DNA from: Isoetes taiwanensis
Lineage: Eukaryota > Streptophyta > Lycopodiopsida > Isoetales > Isoetaceae
Length of the DNA stretch: 64,000 nucleotides
Direction of reading: 5' to 3'
Assembly (NCBI GenBank): GCA_021234155.1
Contig: JAJEKV010000190.1
Span: forward strand, 482,973-546,972
The notes below the pieces were generated by a model, which ran no database searches, had not been told where the DNA came from, and saw only the letters and a list, made by a program, of their open reading frames with translations. The position numbers were made by a program, and so were the translations under genes. This document shows, in pieces, positions 10,496-23,485 of this stretch (position 1 is its first letter; each line of letters starts with the position of its first letter).

Positions 10496-13400
10496 CTTAC
10501 ATCCATGAATCTGTTAGATTTTTCCATTCTAATGTAAGAGAGCGATGCAAATATGCTAGGTCTATGATGGATAATCTAAGGCTATTTGCTCAAGTTGTCT
10601 TTCTATATGGAAATATATTCGACAAGGATATAGATGGGAAGAAAATTCATGTGGACCTCCTTTTGAATATCCATGTCAATATTGCAAATTTATCTCAATA
10701 TGAGATGGTACTTGGATGCATGTGTTGTTAGTACAATCCTTGGAGTAGAATGCTTGAGATTTGAATAAGCGGGTACAACCATCTTATCTGTTGAAAGATG
10801 GAAATAGAGCTACCACCTGCGAATTACTGTACTCGATGTTATGTTATTAAATTCTTTGGAAGTTCTTACTATTCTCTATGGTAATGGCAGATAATCTTAA
10901 AAAGTACATTCATGTATTTTGTCTTACTATATCATTCAAAATTCACATAGCATGTCATTTTTGTGATGGAAAGAATGCAACCCACTACTCTATTTCTATG
11001 ATCTCTACACTGAGAGTTATTGTTTTGTATACTTACCACTTAGTATCCTTCCATGATGAAACCTAATGTCACCAATGCATTTCTATGCATATACTATACT
11101 TTGAGATAGCATGAAATAAATCCATAAAGGACAATGGAATGCTAGGATACAAGGAACTATGATCTCTTCGAGGCACTTTTACAACACTCTTTCTAACAAG
11201 TCATTATAATTCTGCATATATTGATGTGCTTTGTTCTTTAATTGTATCACATGTATATCCTAAAATAGTAACATAGTGAAGTCCACATGTATTGTCAGTT
11301 TGATATATCCCAACAATCCTCTTTTACAATAATCAATTGCATGTGTACAACTTAAACAAGCTAGTTGCACTTAAGTTACTTTATAAATATGCTAGTGGTA
11401 ATTCTTTTATTATACTATGAAGCATTAGTGGCCACTAATCAATCGAAAACAGTCAATCATTGCTTAATAATTGTTACTCAATAGTTCCTCCATGTTATAT
11501 AGGGTTTGGTCACCTTCTAAACCAATATTTAACAGTATAGATATTTAAATTATGTGTCTGTCTATTTTAAAATAATCCATTTTATGGTTGGAAGCTTTAA
11601 TGAGCGCATCATTGGTGTTGTACTAAACTACATGTTTATCTAAACTGTAATATAATACCATATTGCATCATTGTTAATTCGCCACCATCCATCGAAGATA
11701 TCACCAAGTCTTCTGTCAATCCTAGTTTTTTCCTTGTGGTTACTGACATTCATATGACCTGATATAGCAGCACATGCCCCTAGATGCATCACAATAAACT
11801 GTTGAGGTCCAAGCCGGACATATCAACTGAGCAAGTTGTCCACTGACCATTGCACATTCATAGTCATGCATGCCCCACCTGACACTTCCAGTTGTGAAGA
11901 TACTGATACCAGATGGGATATAAGACTACTATGCTGATATTGTCGAAAATACGGTTCAGTGAACAGCTAATTTCTTCATTCATTACACCATAGGCACTGC
12001 ATAACTAGGCAAATTCAAACCCGTTTACGGCGTCCCCATGATAAATAATCGAGTATTAGCCAGTAACTTGCAGTATACTTTACAGTTAGTCAGAGTACGA
12101 CATGGAGGAACAGTATACCCTCATTAGGTACACAGTGCACTAATAGACATATTTAAATACATACAAATATCCCATAGTACTATGCACTTCAATTATCTTG
12201 GATATGTAGTTAAAGGATATCAACTTTTGGACATAAAGAAGATTAAATGTTTCCATCTCTTCTTTAGGATATGGAATCCCAAATGACGGGTAAGATAAGA
12301 AAATGTGCAAAGCAATGAACTGGTGAGGCGAATCAAATTTTGAATTTGTGCCTTTTTGTGGTCAGTTGAATTGTTAGACCGTGTGGTATCCACATAACTG
12401 GCTTAGTAAACATGGCCAGTTTGCAGGATAGGGACAGTATTGAAAACGACAACATATTCAATACTGGGGGCACATCACCACATGGCAACGGAGACGACCA
12501 CCTCAACACTCAAGTGCAGATTAAAAGAATTAAAAAAATAAAAACTGAGGGGGGGTGGAGGTCGTTGGGATCGAAGATGGTGCAATCCCAAAAACTGAGC
12601 CTAGAAGTAAGGAGGGCCCATGAGGAAGAACTTATGTTGTAGAGTTTGGGGGGAGAAGGGAAGGAGAAACAATTAAAAACCAAAAAAAAAGGGGGGAGAA
12701 ATTCCAAGGTGCAATGACAAAGAGAGGGAATGATCCTGGGGCTTTTAGGTTGGTGTTAATAAAAAAATTGAAAAAGGTTGTGCGAATTGTCCAACCTAGG
12801 CCAAAAACTAATCATGTCCATCAGAGCGAGAGCGAAGTAACATAATAACATATCTGAGAGAGCATCAGATATGCCAAGTAGGGATACAAATAAAAAACAA
12901 AACCCAAAGGGGGGTATTTTAATGTATAATACACTATACAACCAAAGCAAAAATGATATGGGCCTTTCTCAATCCCAAAAATCTTCTGCAATGGCAGGGA
13001 TCGAAAAGTGAGAAGGGATTTGAGGCTCCTGAAGAACCCGTGACCCTCCTCATTTCCTGCTTTGGCAATCAATTGGCTTGGGATGGATCCCTTCCTTTTA
13101 GACTGTAATCTACTACCTTCCTTGTTTGCTGCTGCCTTGCTAATCATGAAAAGCGTCGTCGTCTTGTCTTTGTCTTGTTATATATGCACAGGAAAAGACA
13201 GCAGCAGTTACGCAGAAATGGGGGGTCCCCAGAGTAATCATGCCAAATTCAAAAAAAATCTACCTCTTTTACCCCGGCTAATCCAACGCCCAAATCTTGC
13301 TTTTGACAACTTTGGCCTTAAACCTAAAAACAAAACCCCAACAAGATTCTCTACAGCAATGTAATCACTAATTTGGTACCATAGATCGAACCTCCCAGTA

Positions 13401-15570
13401 CAAGCTCTATAACTCTCAACATTAAAAACTGCAGAGCTTTTTACCATGATCATGAGGCCTTTTTTTTTTGTATGTGTGTGCGGAGGTTCGATCTTAAAGG
13501 CTCGTGGATCAGTCCACCTCTTCGAAAATGCCTTTTAATTCTTCGCCATCAACATCACATGATCCATCAAACAACTCCAACACAGAAATTTCCAACACTT
13601 AAGACACAAACAGGCAGGGCATCTTTTCTGGAAACAAATCATAACCTGAAACGAGAGTAAATGAGGGAGAATCAATGTCCTGAAACACCCATCTCCATCC
13701 ACCAATTGGCCATGCCAATTATGGTATGATCTTGAGGAGGGAGTGCAAGGAATTAATTACCATTGGTTTTGACCACGACCCAGGGGGCATATTTCTGAGC
13801 AGGGTGAAAAGGCAAGGTAAATCGGAGGGTGGCTGTTAGGGGCGGGAATGTGAAGGGAGTTAAGTTAGTAAGTGTGGTATTGGGGTTAGTGCCAAGGTTC
13901 TATAGGGTAAGGGAAAGAAGGAAAAGATTCCCCCTTGGAAAGGGAGAGGTGGTTGCGCGAGTAATGGCAGGCAGGGGGAGGCCCCACGTGCTTCCTTTCA
14001 TTTTGGCCTGCAGGAGAGTGCAGCATAGATTCTGGGATTTTGGGTTTGGGTTTGGAGTGGAGGGGTCCAAAACCAAGGCAGGGAGAGGGAATAGTCGTGC
14101 CTGACCAGAAATATAGTGAAGAATAGTAAGTGGGACTGTGTGTGGGTGGTTTTGCTTGCTCGTTCGGACATGTGTGTCCAACTTATACAAGTTAGAGCCT
14201 AGATATGGCGCCCCATGCCCCTTGCCTATGCTCGCCCCATCAATATATTTTCAACGCTCATGCACATGCTAATCCAATTGGCACCACCCCTCCGCCCCGC
14301 CCGTTCGGCCTTACGTCCCTCTCCTTACAGCTGCTACTCAGATTTTGCGGCAAGCACATGTCCAAAAAACAAGATTATCCATTCCTCAAAAGGTTCGAAG
14401 AATCAAGCTATGTGTCTTCCCATCGGATTAATTAAATGGGATTCTACAGAGCAAAAAGTTCTTAAAAAGTAGCAGATGCGACCTTATAAGAAATGGACTC
14501 TCTCCAGAAGCAACCTAGAAGGAAACAAGCAATATGAACACATTGACAAAGTCTCCCTAAGGTCTTTTACTTATGTATTGCTATTGTTATGGTCCTGTAA
14601 GAAGCACATGGGCTGCCTTCGATGTTGCACACAAGCCTATGTAGTAAAAAAGGGACAAAACATTATAACACCCGAGTGAAAGTCAAGGACCACCACTGTC
14701 TGTGACAACTTAAAAGTCGCACATGAATAGTGGTCTCTAGTTGCACGTTCAATGTTTGAAAGAAGTGGTAAAAAAGGGTAGGCCATTGTACCAAATGTTT
14801 GGCGGAAAGGGTAGTTTGGATGTCCGTATGTGGGAGCAGTGATCTTGGCAATATGACACTTTGATGTCCAAGGATTCCTGATTCTATGTGGGGCATACGT
14901 AGACTTATACCAGATGTAGCCGACACATGCTGGTAGACATTGGAAAAAATTTGAGGTATGTGTGTTGTAGTAATGTAAAGGAGAACGAGAAATATGAGGT
15001 TTGTCCACTAATGTATTTAAAAGGAACGAGTTGAGCATGCGACATGCCCATGTGCCTAAATTTGCAATTCCAAAAATTTGAACTGGCTGGGCCATTTGAG
15101 GATATCCAATTTCAACTACTACAAGACATTCTAGAATTGACAACATTGTGTACAAGATAGTTATGATGACAAGGCAAGGGCAAGTGGAGAGGCCCTCAAT
15201 GTGCTTATCTCCCCTCTCTATACGTGTGCCCACAAGGAAACAAGGCACAACAAGACACTAGTAAAACACAAACCTCGAACCTTTGGGCATAGAAAGAAAA
15301 TAGGTGCACGACAAATAGCTTTCCTTTGAATGTCATGTCTATTATAGTTGGGTATGTGGTATAATGTACAGGGTAAAACTACGTACTTACTACTACTTGT
15401 CCAAATGGGAATCTCCTGAGCATATGGTATAATGAAAAGCAGAGAAAGCAAGTAGAAATACGCGGTACAGTAGAGAGGGGCAGTATGGTACAACCGGGCA
15501 TCTTGACCAAAGAAGGAAGACTGCGTCTTTCTTTGGTTTAGGGAGAACAAAAACGTCCGAATTGAGGGCT
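10496..15570. other. Intergenic, no confident gene; one unassigned open frame
   Basis: Most of this stretch is AT-rich with short open frames only. The one long frame is on the minus strand at 14637-15248 (203 codons, Cys/His/Pro scattered, no motif I know). I cannot tell a decayed element from chance. The 12-base text GATCGAACCTCC near 13384 has its complement near 13481. The G+C-rich 13830-14110 shows CpG-rich purine text but no gene. Confidence 0.4.
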
Positions 15571-15572
15571 TC

Positions 15573-15580
15573 ATATATAT
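15573..15580 (+). promoter_or_regulatory. Putative TATA box of the AHL gene
   Basis: ATATATAT lies about 395 bp upstream of the AHL start codon, in front of a pyrimidine- and CCGC-rich leader (15590-15960) of the kind common in plant 5' UTRs. If it is used, transcription would begin near 15605-15615. Confidence 0.4.
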
Positions 15581-15974
15581 CCTTTATTCCCGCATTTGGG
15601 TCGGAGAGGCGAGTTTGTAGTGTAGAGGCGTGTGCTGGACCCCGACCAATTTGGTAGTATTTGCCTTTGGAGAACCTTCTCGCTCATTGCTTTGGCTTTC
15701 TTCCTTTGCTGCCCTTCGGTCTCCCAAAAATCGACCATCTCAGGCCGCCCCGCTCCATTTTTCCTTCAATCCGCCCACAACCCATATCGATCTGCCCACA
15801 CCGCACCATCCCAATTCTTGCAAACCACCCCCGCAATTCGCAGCATCATGCAGGTTTTTGGTTGTCAGATCTCGGCAAATTTTGTTTAAAACAGAAACCC
15901 AGTTGGAATCGGAGTACAGGGAGCAATTTTTTAAGCATTTTTTTGGGCTGTCGGATATGCGCAGAGGTTGATAG

Positions 15975-16796
15975 ATGGCAGGGTTGGATTCAGGAGGGCC
16001 ATCAGGGAGATTACCTCCGCCATTTTCATTTCATACGCCGGAGCAGCTAGGCGGATCGGAGGATGAACACAGCGGGAGCAGCAATCCGGGGGGGAGGAAG
16101 ACGAACGGGAGCGGAAGGCTGATATCAAAGGGAGGAAGTGTACAGCATATGGGCGAAGGGGAAGTGGTAAGGAAGCCAAGGGGGAGGCCACCGGGGTCGA
16201 AGAACAAGCCGAAGCCACCGATAATCATAACGAGGGACACAGGAACAGGGATGAGGCCGCATGTGCTGGAGGTAGCGTCGGGGTGCGACATAGCGGAATG
16301 CATAGCAAACTTTGCGCGGAGGAGGCAGAGGGGGCTGTGCGTGCTGGGGGGGAGCGGGACGGTGTCGAATGTTACTCTGAGGCAGCCGACTGCCCCCGGC
16401 GCGACCGTAACCCTCCATGGCCGATTTGATATCCTCAGCCTCTCCGGCGCCTTCCTTCTCCAGCCCGCCCCCTTCACCGCTGCCGGACTAACCATCTCCC
16501 TCGCCGGTGCCCAGGGCCAGGTTATCGGTGGCTCCGTCGTTGGCGCCCTCGTTGCCGTCTCTCCAGTTCTCATCATCGCTGCCTCCTTCATGGGCCCTTG
16601 CTACGATCGCCTCCCCCTCGATGACGATGAAAATAGCCAAATGGCTTCTAATATGTCTAATCAGATGTCCGCTGCCCAGCAGAACGACCCTTGCACCATG
16701 GCTCTCTATAACCTCCCTCAAAATCCCCTCGCTAACTGTCAGCTTACTCCTGATATCCTTGCTTGGGCCGCTGCTGGAGGCCGCCCTCCCTTTTGA
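15975..16796 (+). CDS. AT-hook motif nuclear-localised (AHL) protein, clade A type
   Basis: A single open frame of 273 codons with no intron. A Gly/Ser-rich N-terminus is followed by one AT-hook, [12 protein letters not shown] (residues 69-80), which binds the minor groove of AT-rich DNA. Next is a PPC/DUF296 domain (about 93-210) with the conserved box GRFDIL (149-154; GRFEIL in most members), then SLSGAF and [18 protein letters not shown]. One type-I hook, a GRFEIL-type PPC and an intronless frame are the marks of clade A AHLs. In characterised plants these assemble as homo- or hetero-trimers through the PPC and act in the nucleus on growth and development genes. The C-terminal 60 residues are Asn/Gln-rich. 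The first half of the frame is G/A-rich at third positions and the second half C/T-rich, so strand composition switches near 16390. A chance reading frame can be excluded; this is the best gene in the window. Confidence 0.95.
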   Translation: MAGLDSGGPSGRLPPPFSFHTPEQLGGSEDEHSGSSNPGGRKTNGSGRLISKGGSVQHMGEGEVVRKPRGRPPGSKNKPKPPIIITRDTGTGMRPHVLEVASGCDIAECIANFARRRQRGLCVLGGSGTVSNVTLRQPTAPGATVTLHGRFDILSLSGAFLLQPAPFTAAGLTISLAGAQGQVIGGSVVGALVAVSPVLIIAASFMGPCYDRLPLDDDENSQMASNMSNQMSAAQQNDPCTMALYNLPQNPLANCQLTPDILAWAAAGGRPPF

Positions 16797-19667
16797 TCCC
16801 GCATTTATTTTTTCATCCTTGCCGCTGTTGCATTGCCGAAATTGGATCTGTCCGGAATTTGATCCAGCTCCTGCGAGAATTTTTGTGGGTTGTGAAGAAT
16901 ACTTATGACATGAAATGAAATGGAATGGATGCATCAGGCTGCAGTTTGTCTATCAGATCGGGAAGTTGAATGGCAGTTGTTTACATGGAATAATAAGACC
17001 CAAGATGATGATTTCGATTTCTGTGGCTGGCTGCATAAGCCTGGCCTGTTTTTTTTTTCCTTTGCTTAAAACATTTTGTAAGACGTTCGAATCTTGTGTA
17101 TTCGATCTTTGTAGAAAACCAGGTGTGATATGCAGAATTCCGAGGCTTTAATCGGAAATTCGTAAGGGAGCTGGTTTCTGTGTTGGCCCTAATTTTGCCA
17201 CTCTAGTTTTTTTTCTGCAGGCGGAATTGCAGGCAGGAAGAAGCATGGCATTGGACATTGATCTTTCTGATTATGTAAATTAATTGGCAAGACAGCAATG
17301 ATCATGTGGGCTTTGTTGCAAAAAGCAAAAAAAAAAAAATCTGGTGAGAACTCCACTCCACTCTATGCTACTGGTTTGACGCAATTTGCAGTGTAACAAA
17401 TATTTCTTTTTGGCAATGCAATGCAAAGCTAAGCTTCCGTTTTGAAAGAGTATATTGAATTCAAGCATTTATTTGTTAGATCTTGTTTTGACTGTCGTAA
17501 AAACTAGGCCAGACCAGATCAGATCAGATCTTCCAATCTAGAAGGCTAGGGTAGCAGCAGAAGGAAGATCTGGCACGATATTTAAGTTTTGAGCTGGTCT
17601 TGGAAGGAGGTAGTAGCATGATCTAAAAGATCTAAAACCCCATCTAACAAGACAAAGCCTTAGTATAGAAGCATGCTCTCTCTCTTTTTTAGAAAGGTAC
17701 AATGCCATGATCTCTGTTCTAGCCTTACCTTCAGCATTTGATAAAGACCTGCTAACCACTGTTTCGTTGATGTACCGAAAAACCTAACTGGTATCCGTTT
17801 CCTCCACTGCTAGAATTAGCCATTGCTGCTGCTTCTGTTTTTCTTCCTTTTTTTTCCTTTGCCTTCAGAATCCGGTCCCATGGGTTGTTTTGCCTTACAC
17901 ACATAATTATGCTGTTGATTATAATCTGACCAAGAGCCGTATACAAGGTTTTGCTTTTCAGAGAGATCTTAGAGATTGATTTCAATGCATATAACGAGAG
18001 ATCTGGGATGAGCCATGCCATATTATGACACAGGCAGGCTGGGCAGTGTGGGGTTACTTAAATGCAAAGGCATGTGCTAGATCTGATCTGGGAGAAGAAG
18101 GGAGGAAGGAAGGAAGGCATTTGATTTGGTTTGTTTTTTTTTCCGTGTATATATTTATGCAGGAAGAGAGAGAGAGGTAATGGTTAATATGGTTATGGCC
18201 ATGGCCAGAATAAGAAGGAAAATGGTTTATTGATGGCCATACCTGGCCTCGGTACTCCAAATGATGGCATTATTAAGCTGAGCATGATTGAAATTAAGTA
18301 AGAGGGGGCAGAAAGGGAAAGAAAGGGAAAGAATAGCCTAGAGACTAGGCCTTAGAGCGGAATCATGCTTCCAATTGATACGCAGCAAAGGCAAAGTACA
18401 GGGATTCCAGTGCTGAGCGTGGAAAAATTTGGCTCGCCTTTCCTTGTCGGGATAGGCCATGCTGGGGGCTCGTAATTATGCCAGCTCTGTGCTGGTTTAG
18501 AAGGCAAGGGCAGAGTGGCAGTTTTTTGTTGTATAGTGGGGGGGCTCTTTTTTCCCAAAAGATGCAACTTTTGCTCTGAATTTATGCATCGAATGCAATG
18601 CATGCATGCATAGGTGTGGGGCTTGAATGCGCCGTAGGCCGTGCACTGCATTCTTTTGAAGGATATATGGTGCCTATAGAGACAGCCACATCATGGGCTG
18701 GGTTTTTGCCTGTCATCTCGTGATCGAAAATTCTTCAACCCCTTTTTTCCATCCCATTATGACTCTAGATTTCTAGTCCTTGTTCCACACTCCCTTTTGC
18801 ATGTGCATTTTGACACTTTGCTAGCTCTGTTCTACTGTGTAATTGTTGAAAAACTTTCCATTCTGCTGTCAATTGTTGTGTATTTTGCTGTCAAATTTTG
18901 TGTTAGGTTTCTGCCTTTGCTCCATCCATAGCCATCTGACCTGCCTCTGCAGCCCAGCTTCCACTAGAAGTTTCTGCTGTATTCATGTATTGGATCTGGT
19001 TCCTTGTATGGCCTGATTTAGACCCAATTTGTCTTCTTGGCCAGCAAAATGCCAATATATCAAAATCCAACACATCCATATCCGCTAGACGCCAATACGG
19101 TGCATTGCATTGATGAGGAGGAGGGATGTTCTCTTCCTGTTTTGCCTTTTGGTGTGTCAAAGATTTTGTGGCGATTAAATGGGCCATGCCCGTTCCTTCT
19201 TCTTCACTCAGATAATGGGCTTCTGGAAAAAGGCTATTTGGAAATGGACGCTGCGCAAAAAGACATATGTCCGCTTCTGCGCCTGCCCTGCACTGCAACT
19301 GCGACTGCCCTTTCTGCCGCTGCAACTACTGCCCATGTGGCCACCACCACCACCGTTCCACCGTCTCGAATCGCGACACGGCCAGGCCTCTCTCCCTGTC
19401 CCAGCCCCCCTATCGACCTGACCTTGACCCTGCCCCTCACTTCTTATTGGATTTGGCTTGGACTTTTGAACCCCCTTGTCCCTTTCGTGAAGTAGCATAG
19501 ATCCATCCATCCTTGGCTTGGCCCACTTGTTTTCCAAAGCATCCACGTTATGCCTATTTTACCACCAACAATGAAATTACTCCCTTCTCTCTACACGTCC
19601 TTCCCCTTCCATCTTCAAACCCATATCCAATTCTGCTCCTCCCTTGGGGAACACCTTCAGTCGTCAC
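16797..19667. other. AHL 3' region and intergenic DNA, no gene seen
   Basis: The AHL 3' UTR probably lies within about 16797-17150. The rest is non-coding to my reading. There are ATGCATGCATGCA at about 18598-18612, several short GA runs and a C-rich stretch (19260-19430) that is open in several frames through composition alone. Confidence 0.45.
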
Positions 19668-22060
19668 GTGGCCTATACGTTCCGTACATTGACATGTGCC
19701 TCTCCTCTTTGTTCCATCCCTTCCCTTCATATTCTGCTCTTTCAATTCCTGACCCCGTTCCGTGTTTTTTGTTGCTTGTTTTGTCCATGTTTTATTCGGC
19801 GGAGTTGCTGGAATCATGGCCTCTGCATTTATTGATCTTTGCATCAACATCACATTTGATCTACCTTCCATCCAAATTGTTGGACGATGTTGTCATGTTC
19901 TTCTTTTTGTTTTTGTTTGTATATCCCAAAACGTTGCAAGTGCCACTCCAACTAATCTAGTGACTAACAGATGTGGCCACCAACTACACAAGTTGGTTGA
20001 GTTCGAAATTGTTTTTATAGGTGTCATTCTAATTATGATGTATTAGGGTAAGCTGCCTGGGATATCATTCTCTACTTGCCCGGGAGCCGGTCACTTTTAT
20101 CATCTTGCTAGAATTCTTGACTGATGCACTAGTGATGCAGAACAATCTCAAAAATTAGCATTCCCTTGAATTGGCATAGATGGAGTGGTCGCACCAAATT
20201 ACACCCCCGGAAAGTCCAGCGACCCAATTACAATATTGTTTACTTATAATAACAACAATATATAATATACAAGTGTAGAGATTTCTTTCAGTGGTGCAAC
20301 ATCTATCACAATCAGGTTGAGCAATTCCGTCTTACAAGCTCTGCTGAACAAAAATGATAGCAAACTGGCCTCTTGTTATGAAATTTGAATCTCTCATATC
20401 TCTGCACAAATCTGGTTGGCACTATCAAGAAACAAATCCCATTGAATCTATAAATACGGCACCAATGACATGTCCAAAGCCACCATCAGACCCATTAAAG
20501 CCATGTCCAAAGCTCCGCAGCAAAAGCTCGATTAAAATAAGTGTTTTTCAGGCTTGAGAGTGAGGTCTTTAGACTGCAATTCTATGTTATTCATTGGGCT
20601 GCTCTTGGCTATCATTGGCCGCAGTATCCATCAGATAAATAGCTTGCATCCCAAATCCTTACTTTTACATAATCACTAACTTGTCTAATAAGTAAGAGAT
20701 AACTTCATAAAGATGTCAAGTTACTTAGGTTGAAAAGTTGTTCTTACGGTTGTAGAAGATACCTTGAACTCTTCTTCAACTTCAATGCATGATGTAGCGG
20801 CTGGCCAGGTCTGACCAACGCAGCATAGCGCACGTGGATTTGATCATATGTGGCCTATACGTTCCGTACATTGACATGTGCCTCTCCTCTTTGTTTCACC
20901 CCTTCCCTCCATGTTCTTCTCCTCCAATTCATGGTCCCATTCCGTGTTTTTTGTTGCTTGTTTTGTCCCTGTTTTATTAGACGAGTTGTTGGAATCATAG
21001 CCTCTGCATTTATTGATCTTTGCATCAACATCACATTTGATCTGCCTTCCATCCAAACTATTGGACGATGTTGTCACGTTCTTCTTTTTGTTTTTGTTTG
21101 TATATCCCAAAACTTTGCAAGTATCACTCCAACTAATCTAGTGACTAAGAGATGTAGCCACCAACTCCACAAGTTGGTTGAGTTCAAAAATGTTTTTATA
21201 GGTATTCTAATTCTGGTGCATTAGGGCAAGCTGCCAGGGACGGGATATTATTCCCTGCTTGCCCGGTGGATGATACAACCGGCGGTAGCCAGGAGCAGCT
21301 AACTAGAGCAAGCAGTGAATGCTGGACCAGGCAGCTTACCCAAACGATATCGTAACTGGGAGCCAGTCACTTTTATCATCTTGCTAGGATCCTTGACATG
21401 ATGCGCTAGTGATGCAGAACAATCTAAAAAATTAGCATTCCCTAAAATTGGCATAGATGGGGTGGTCGCACGAAATTACACTCCCGGAAAGTTCAGTGTC
21501 CCAATTACAATATTGTTTACTTATAATGACAACAACATATAGTATACAAGTGTAGAGATTTCTTTTAGCGGTGCAGTATCTATCACAATCAGGTTGAGCA
21601 ATTCCATATTACCAGCTCTGATAAACATAAATGGCAGCAAACTGGCCATTTGTTATGAAATTCGAATCTCTCGAATCTCTGCACAAATCTGTTTGGCACT
21701 ATCAGGTAACAAACCCCATTGAATCTACAAATACGGCACCAACAGACCCCATGAGACCCATTAAAGCCATGTCCAAAGCTCCATGGCAAAAGCCCGAATA
21801 AAATAAGTATTTTTTGTCTTGGGAGTGCAGTTTTTAGTCTCCAATTCCATGTTATTCATTGGGCTACTCTCGGTTGTCCTTGACCGCAGTACCTACTAGA
21901 TAAATAGCTTGCATCCCGAATCCTTACTTATACATAGTCACTAACTTGTCTAATAAGTAAGAGATATAACTTCATAAGGATGTCAAGTTAGTTAGGTTGA
22001 AAAATTATTTACGGTTGTAGAAGATACTGTGAACTCTTTTTTAACTTCAATGCATGCATT
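19668..22060 (+). repeat. Tandem duplication, about 1.18-kb unit
   Basis: Unit 1 starts at GTGGCCTATACGTTCCG (19668) and the same text restarts at 20850, so the period is about 1182 bp. Shared landmarks run in order through both copies: CTCTGCATTTATTGATCTTTG, the GTGACTAA...AAGTTGGTTGAGTTC segment, the AGCAAACTGGCC block, and the TAAGAGATA..CTTCATAA block. The copies differ by small indels and about 10% substitutions. Open frames inside (19762-20046, 20850-21224) repeat each other and have no recognisable product. Pieces of the unit recur at 37270-38020 and 41450-41570. Confidence 0.85.
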
Positions 22061-23069
22061 GTGTGGAATATAATATTTTTCTTTTAGTGCATAAACAACA
22101 TCATACATGTTATAGGTCAATATCTTAATCTTATTCTCCTCATTATATTCATAAACTAGTATAGAATAGAATAGAATAAAATAGAATAGTTTTTTTAAAT
22201 AATAAGAATTATTATTTCAGAATGGAATAGAATAGAATAGAATGGAATGGAATGGAATGGAATGGAATGGAATAGAATAGAATAGTTTTTTATCGTCCCT
22301 GGAGACCGATTGGCCTATGAGACCCAATAAAAGAGTATAGCAGACTTATTACTGCCCGGGTTAAAAAAAAAGCCATGTCCTGAAAGGTTTTCGAGGAAAA
22401 AATCGTGCAGCAATAAGAGTACGGTCAAACTGTACAAATATACATATCATAAAATATATACATGGCAGTCAAGTGTCCAACGACAAAGCTGATCACGGAC
22501 ATCCATGACCACTTGAAGGTATGATCCCAGCATCCGTACTGAAGCCGTACTCAGTATCACATGTAACGATTGGCCAGGCTTGACCAACTCAACATAGCGC
22601 ACACGGATTTGCTCATACGTTGGGCAACTCTAGAGGGTCTGACATTCATCCTCAACTGCTCCATTTGGCAACATCTAGAAAGCATGTCCTGGTGTGGCTC
22701 CCCAATCCATCCGCTTATCTCAATTTGAAGATGGTGGGCAACCGTATGAATGGAGGCAACGAGTCTATGCCTTTTCAGAGAAACAGAAAGTTCAGATGTC
22801 ATCAAGGTCCAACTCATGCGATGCTTTTTATGAAATAACTTTCCCAGTTGACTCTTAGATGTGCAAGAAGATCGCATTTATACCAACCTCTGAATAATCT
22901 CAAATGGACCCTGCCCATCTTAGAGCCAATATTTTACAATTCATGCCATGTAGGATATTTTAGAGCCAGTTCCTTAAAATTGATGCCATATAGGATAACC
23001 ATGTGGAAGACAAGGATATCCCGAGCCCTGCAATAGCCAACAGAACACATAAGCAAGAGGGGGGAGGGG

Positions 23070-23118
<49 letters not shown>

Positions 23119-23408
23119 TATTTTAACGTCATGCCACTAGGCAGCATCCAAACCCATTGAACCCAAACCCATTGAACCCAAACCTTAACTAAATAAATGT
23201 AAGACAGCGTAATAAATGTGACCATAAGGTATTCCTTTGGAAAAAATTAACTATTGACATTCAGACAAACAGAACAATTCTACTCCCTTCTGAGAAGGGA
23301 ACTTCTGTTGTCCAAATACATCAAAGGTCAAGGCCTTTGTTGTTATCTGCATCCATAGAAAGCAAATAAACGAAGTCAGTTGCAATCCGTATTACAGGTG
23401 TCGTATTT

Positions 23409-23411
<3 letters not shown>
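21930..23411 (+). repeat. Segmental duplication, copy A (copy B at about 37915-39344)
   Basis: About 1.45 kb is almost identical to 37915-39344 in the same orientation, including the GAATA/GGAAT microsatellite (about 22160-22285), the block 22440-23035 and the sequence up to the (GA)n tract. A 106-codon minus-strand frame at 22557-22877 is preserved in both copies with few changes, but its product is unknown to me. Copy A has a (GATA)n run (about 23072-23118) where copy B has (GA)n. The similarity resumes on the far side of each LINE (33160-33440 against 41279-41520). Confidence 0.9.

Positions 23412-23482
<71 letters not shown>
23412..23482 (+). repeat. (AG)n microsatellite at the 3' end of LINE A
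   Basis: About 35 uninterrupted AG units, abutting the 3' end of a minus-strand LINE. A short (AG)8 tract at 33146-33161 lies just beyond its 5' end. Confidence 0.95.

Positions 23483-23485
<3 letters not shown>

Noticed and set aside
13470-13500. tRNA gene suggested by GGTTCGATC
   Set aside because: No acceptor stem or anticodon arm around it; the phrase is part of an inverted repeat with 13384.
14637-15248. 203-codon minus-strand frame as a gene
   Set aside because: No recognisable domain, no supporting context and average composition; kept only as an unassigned open frame.
16031-16934. Minus-strand frames of 148 and 186 codons opposite the AHL gene
   Set aside because: Shadows of the AHL coding strand; no motif of their own.
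19037-19546. Overlapping open frames on both strands (up to 152 codons)
   Set aside because: They follow from C-rich composition, overlap each other in several frames and have no motif.
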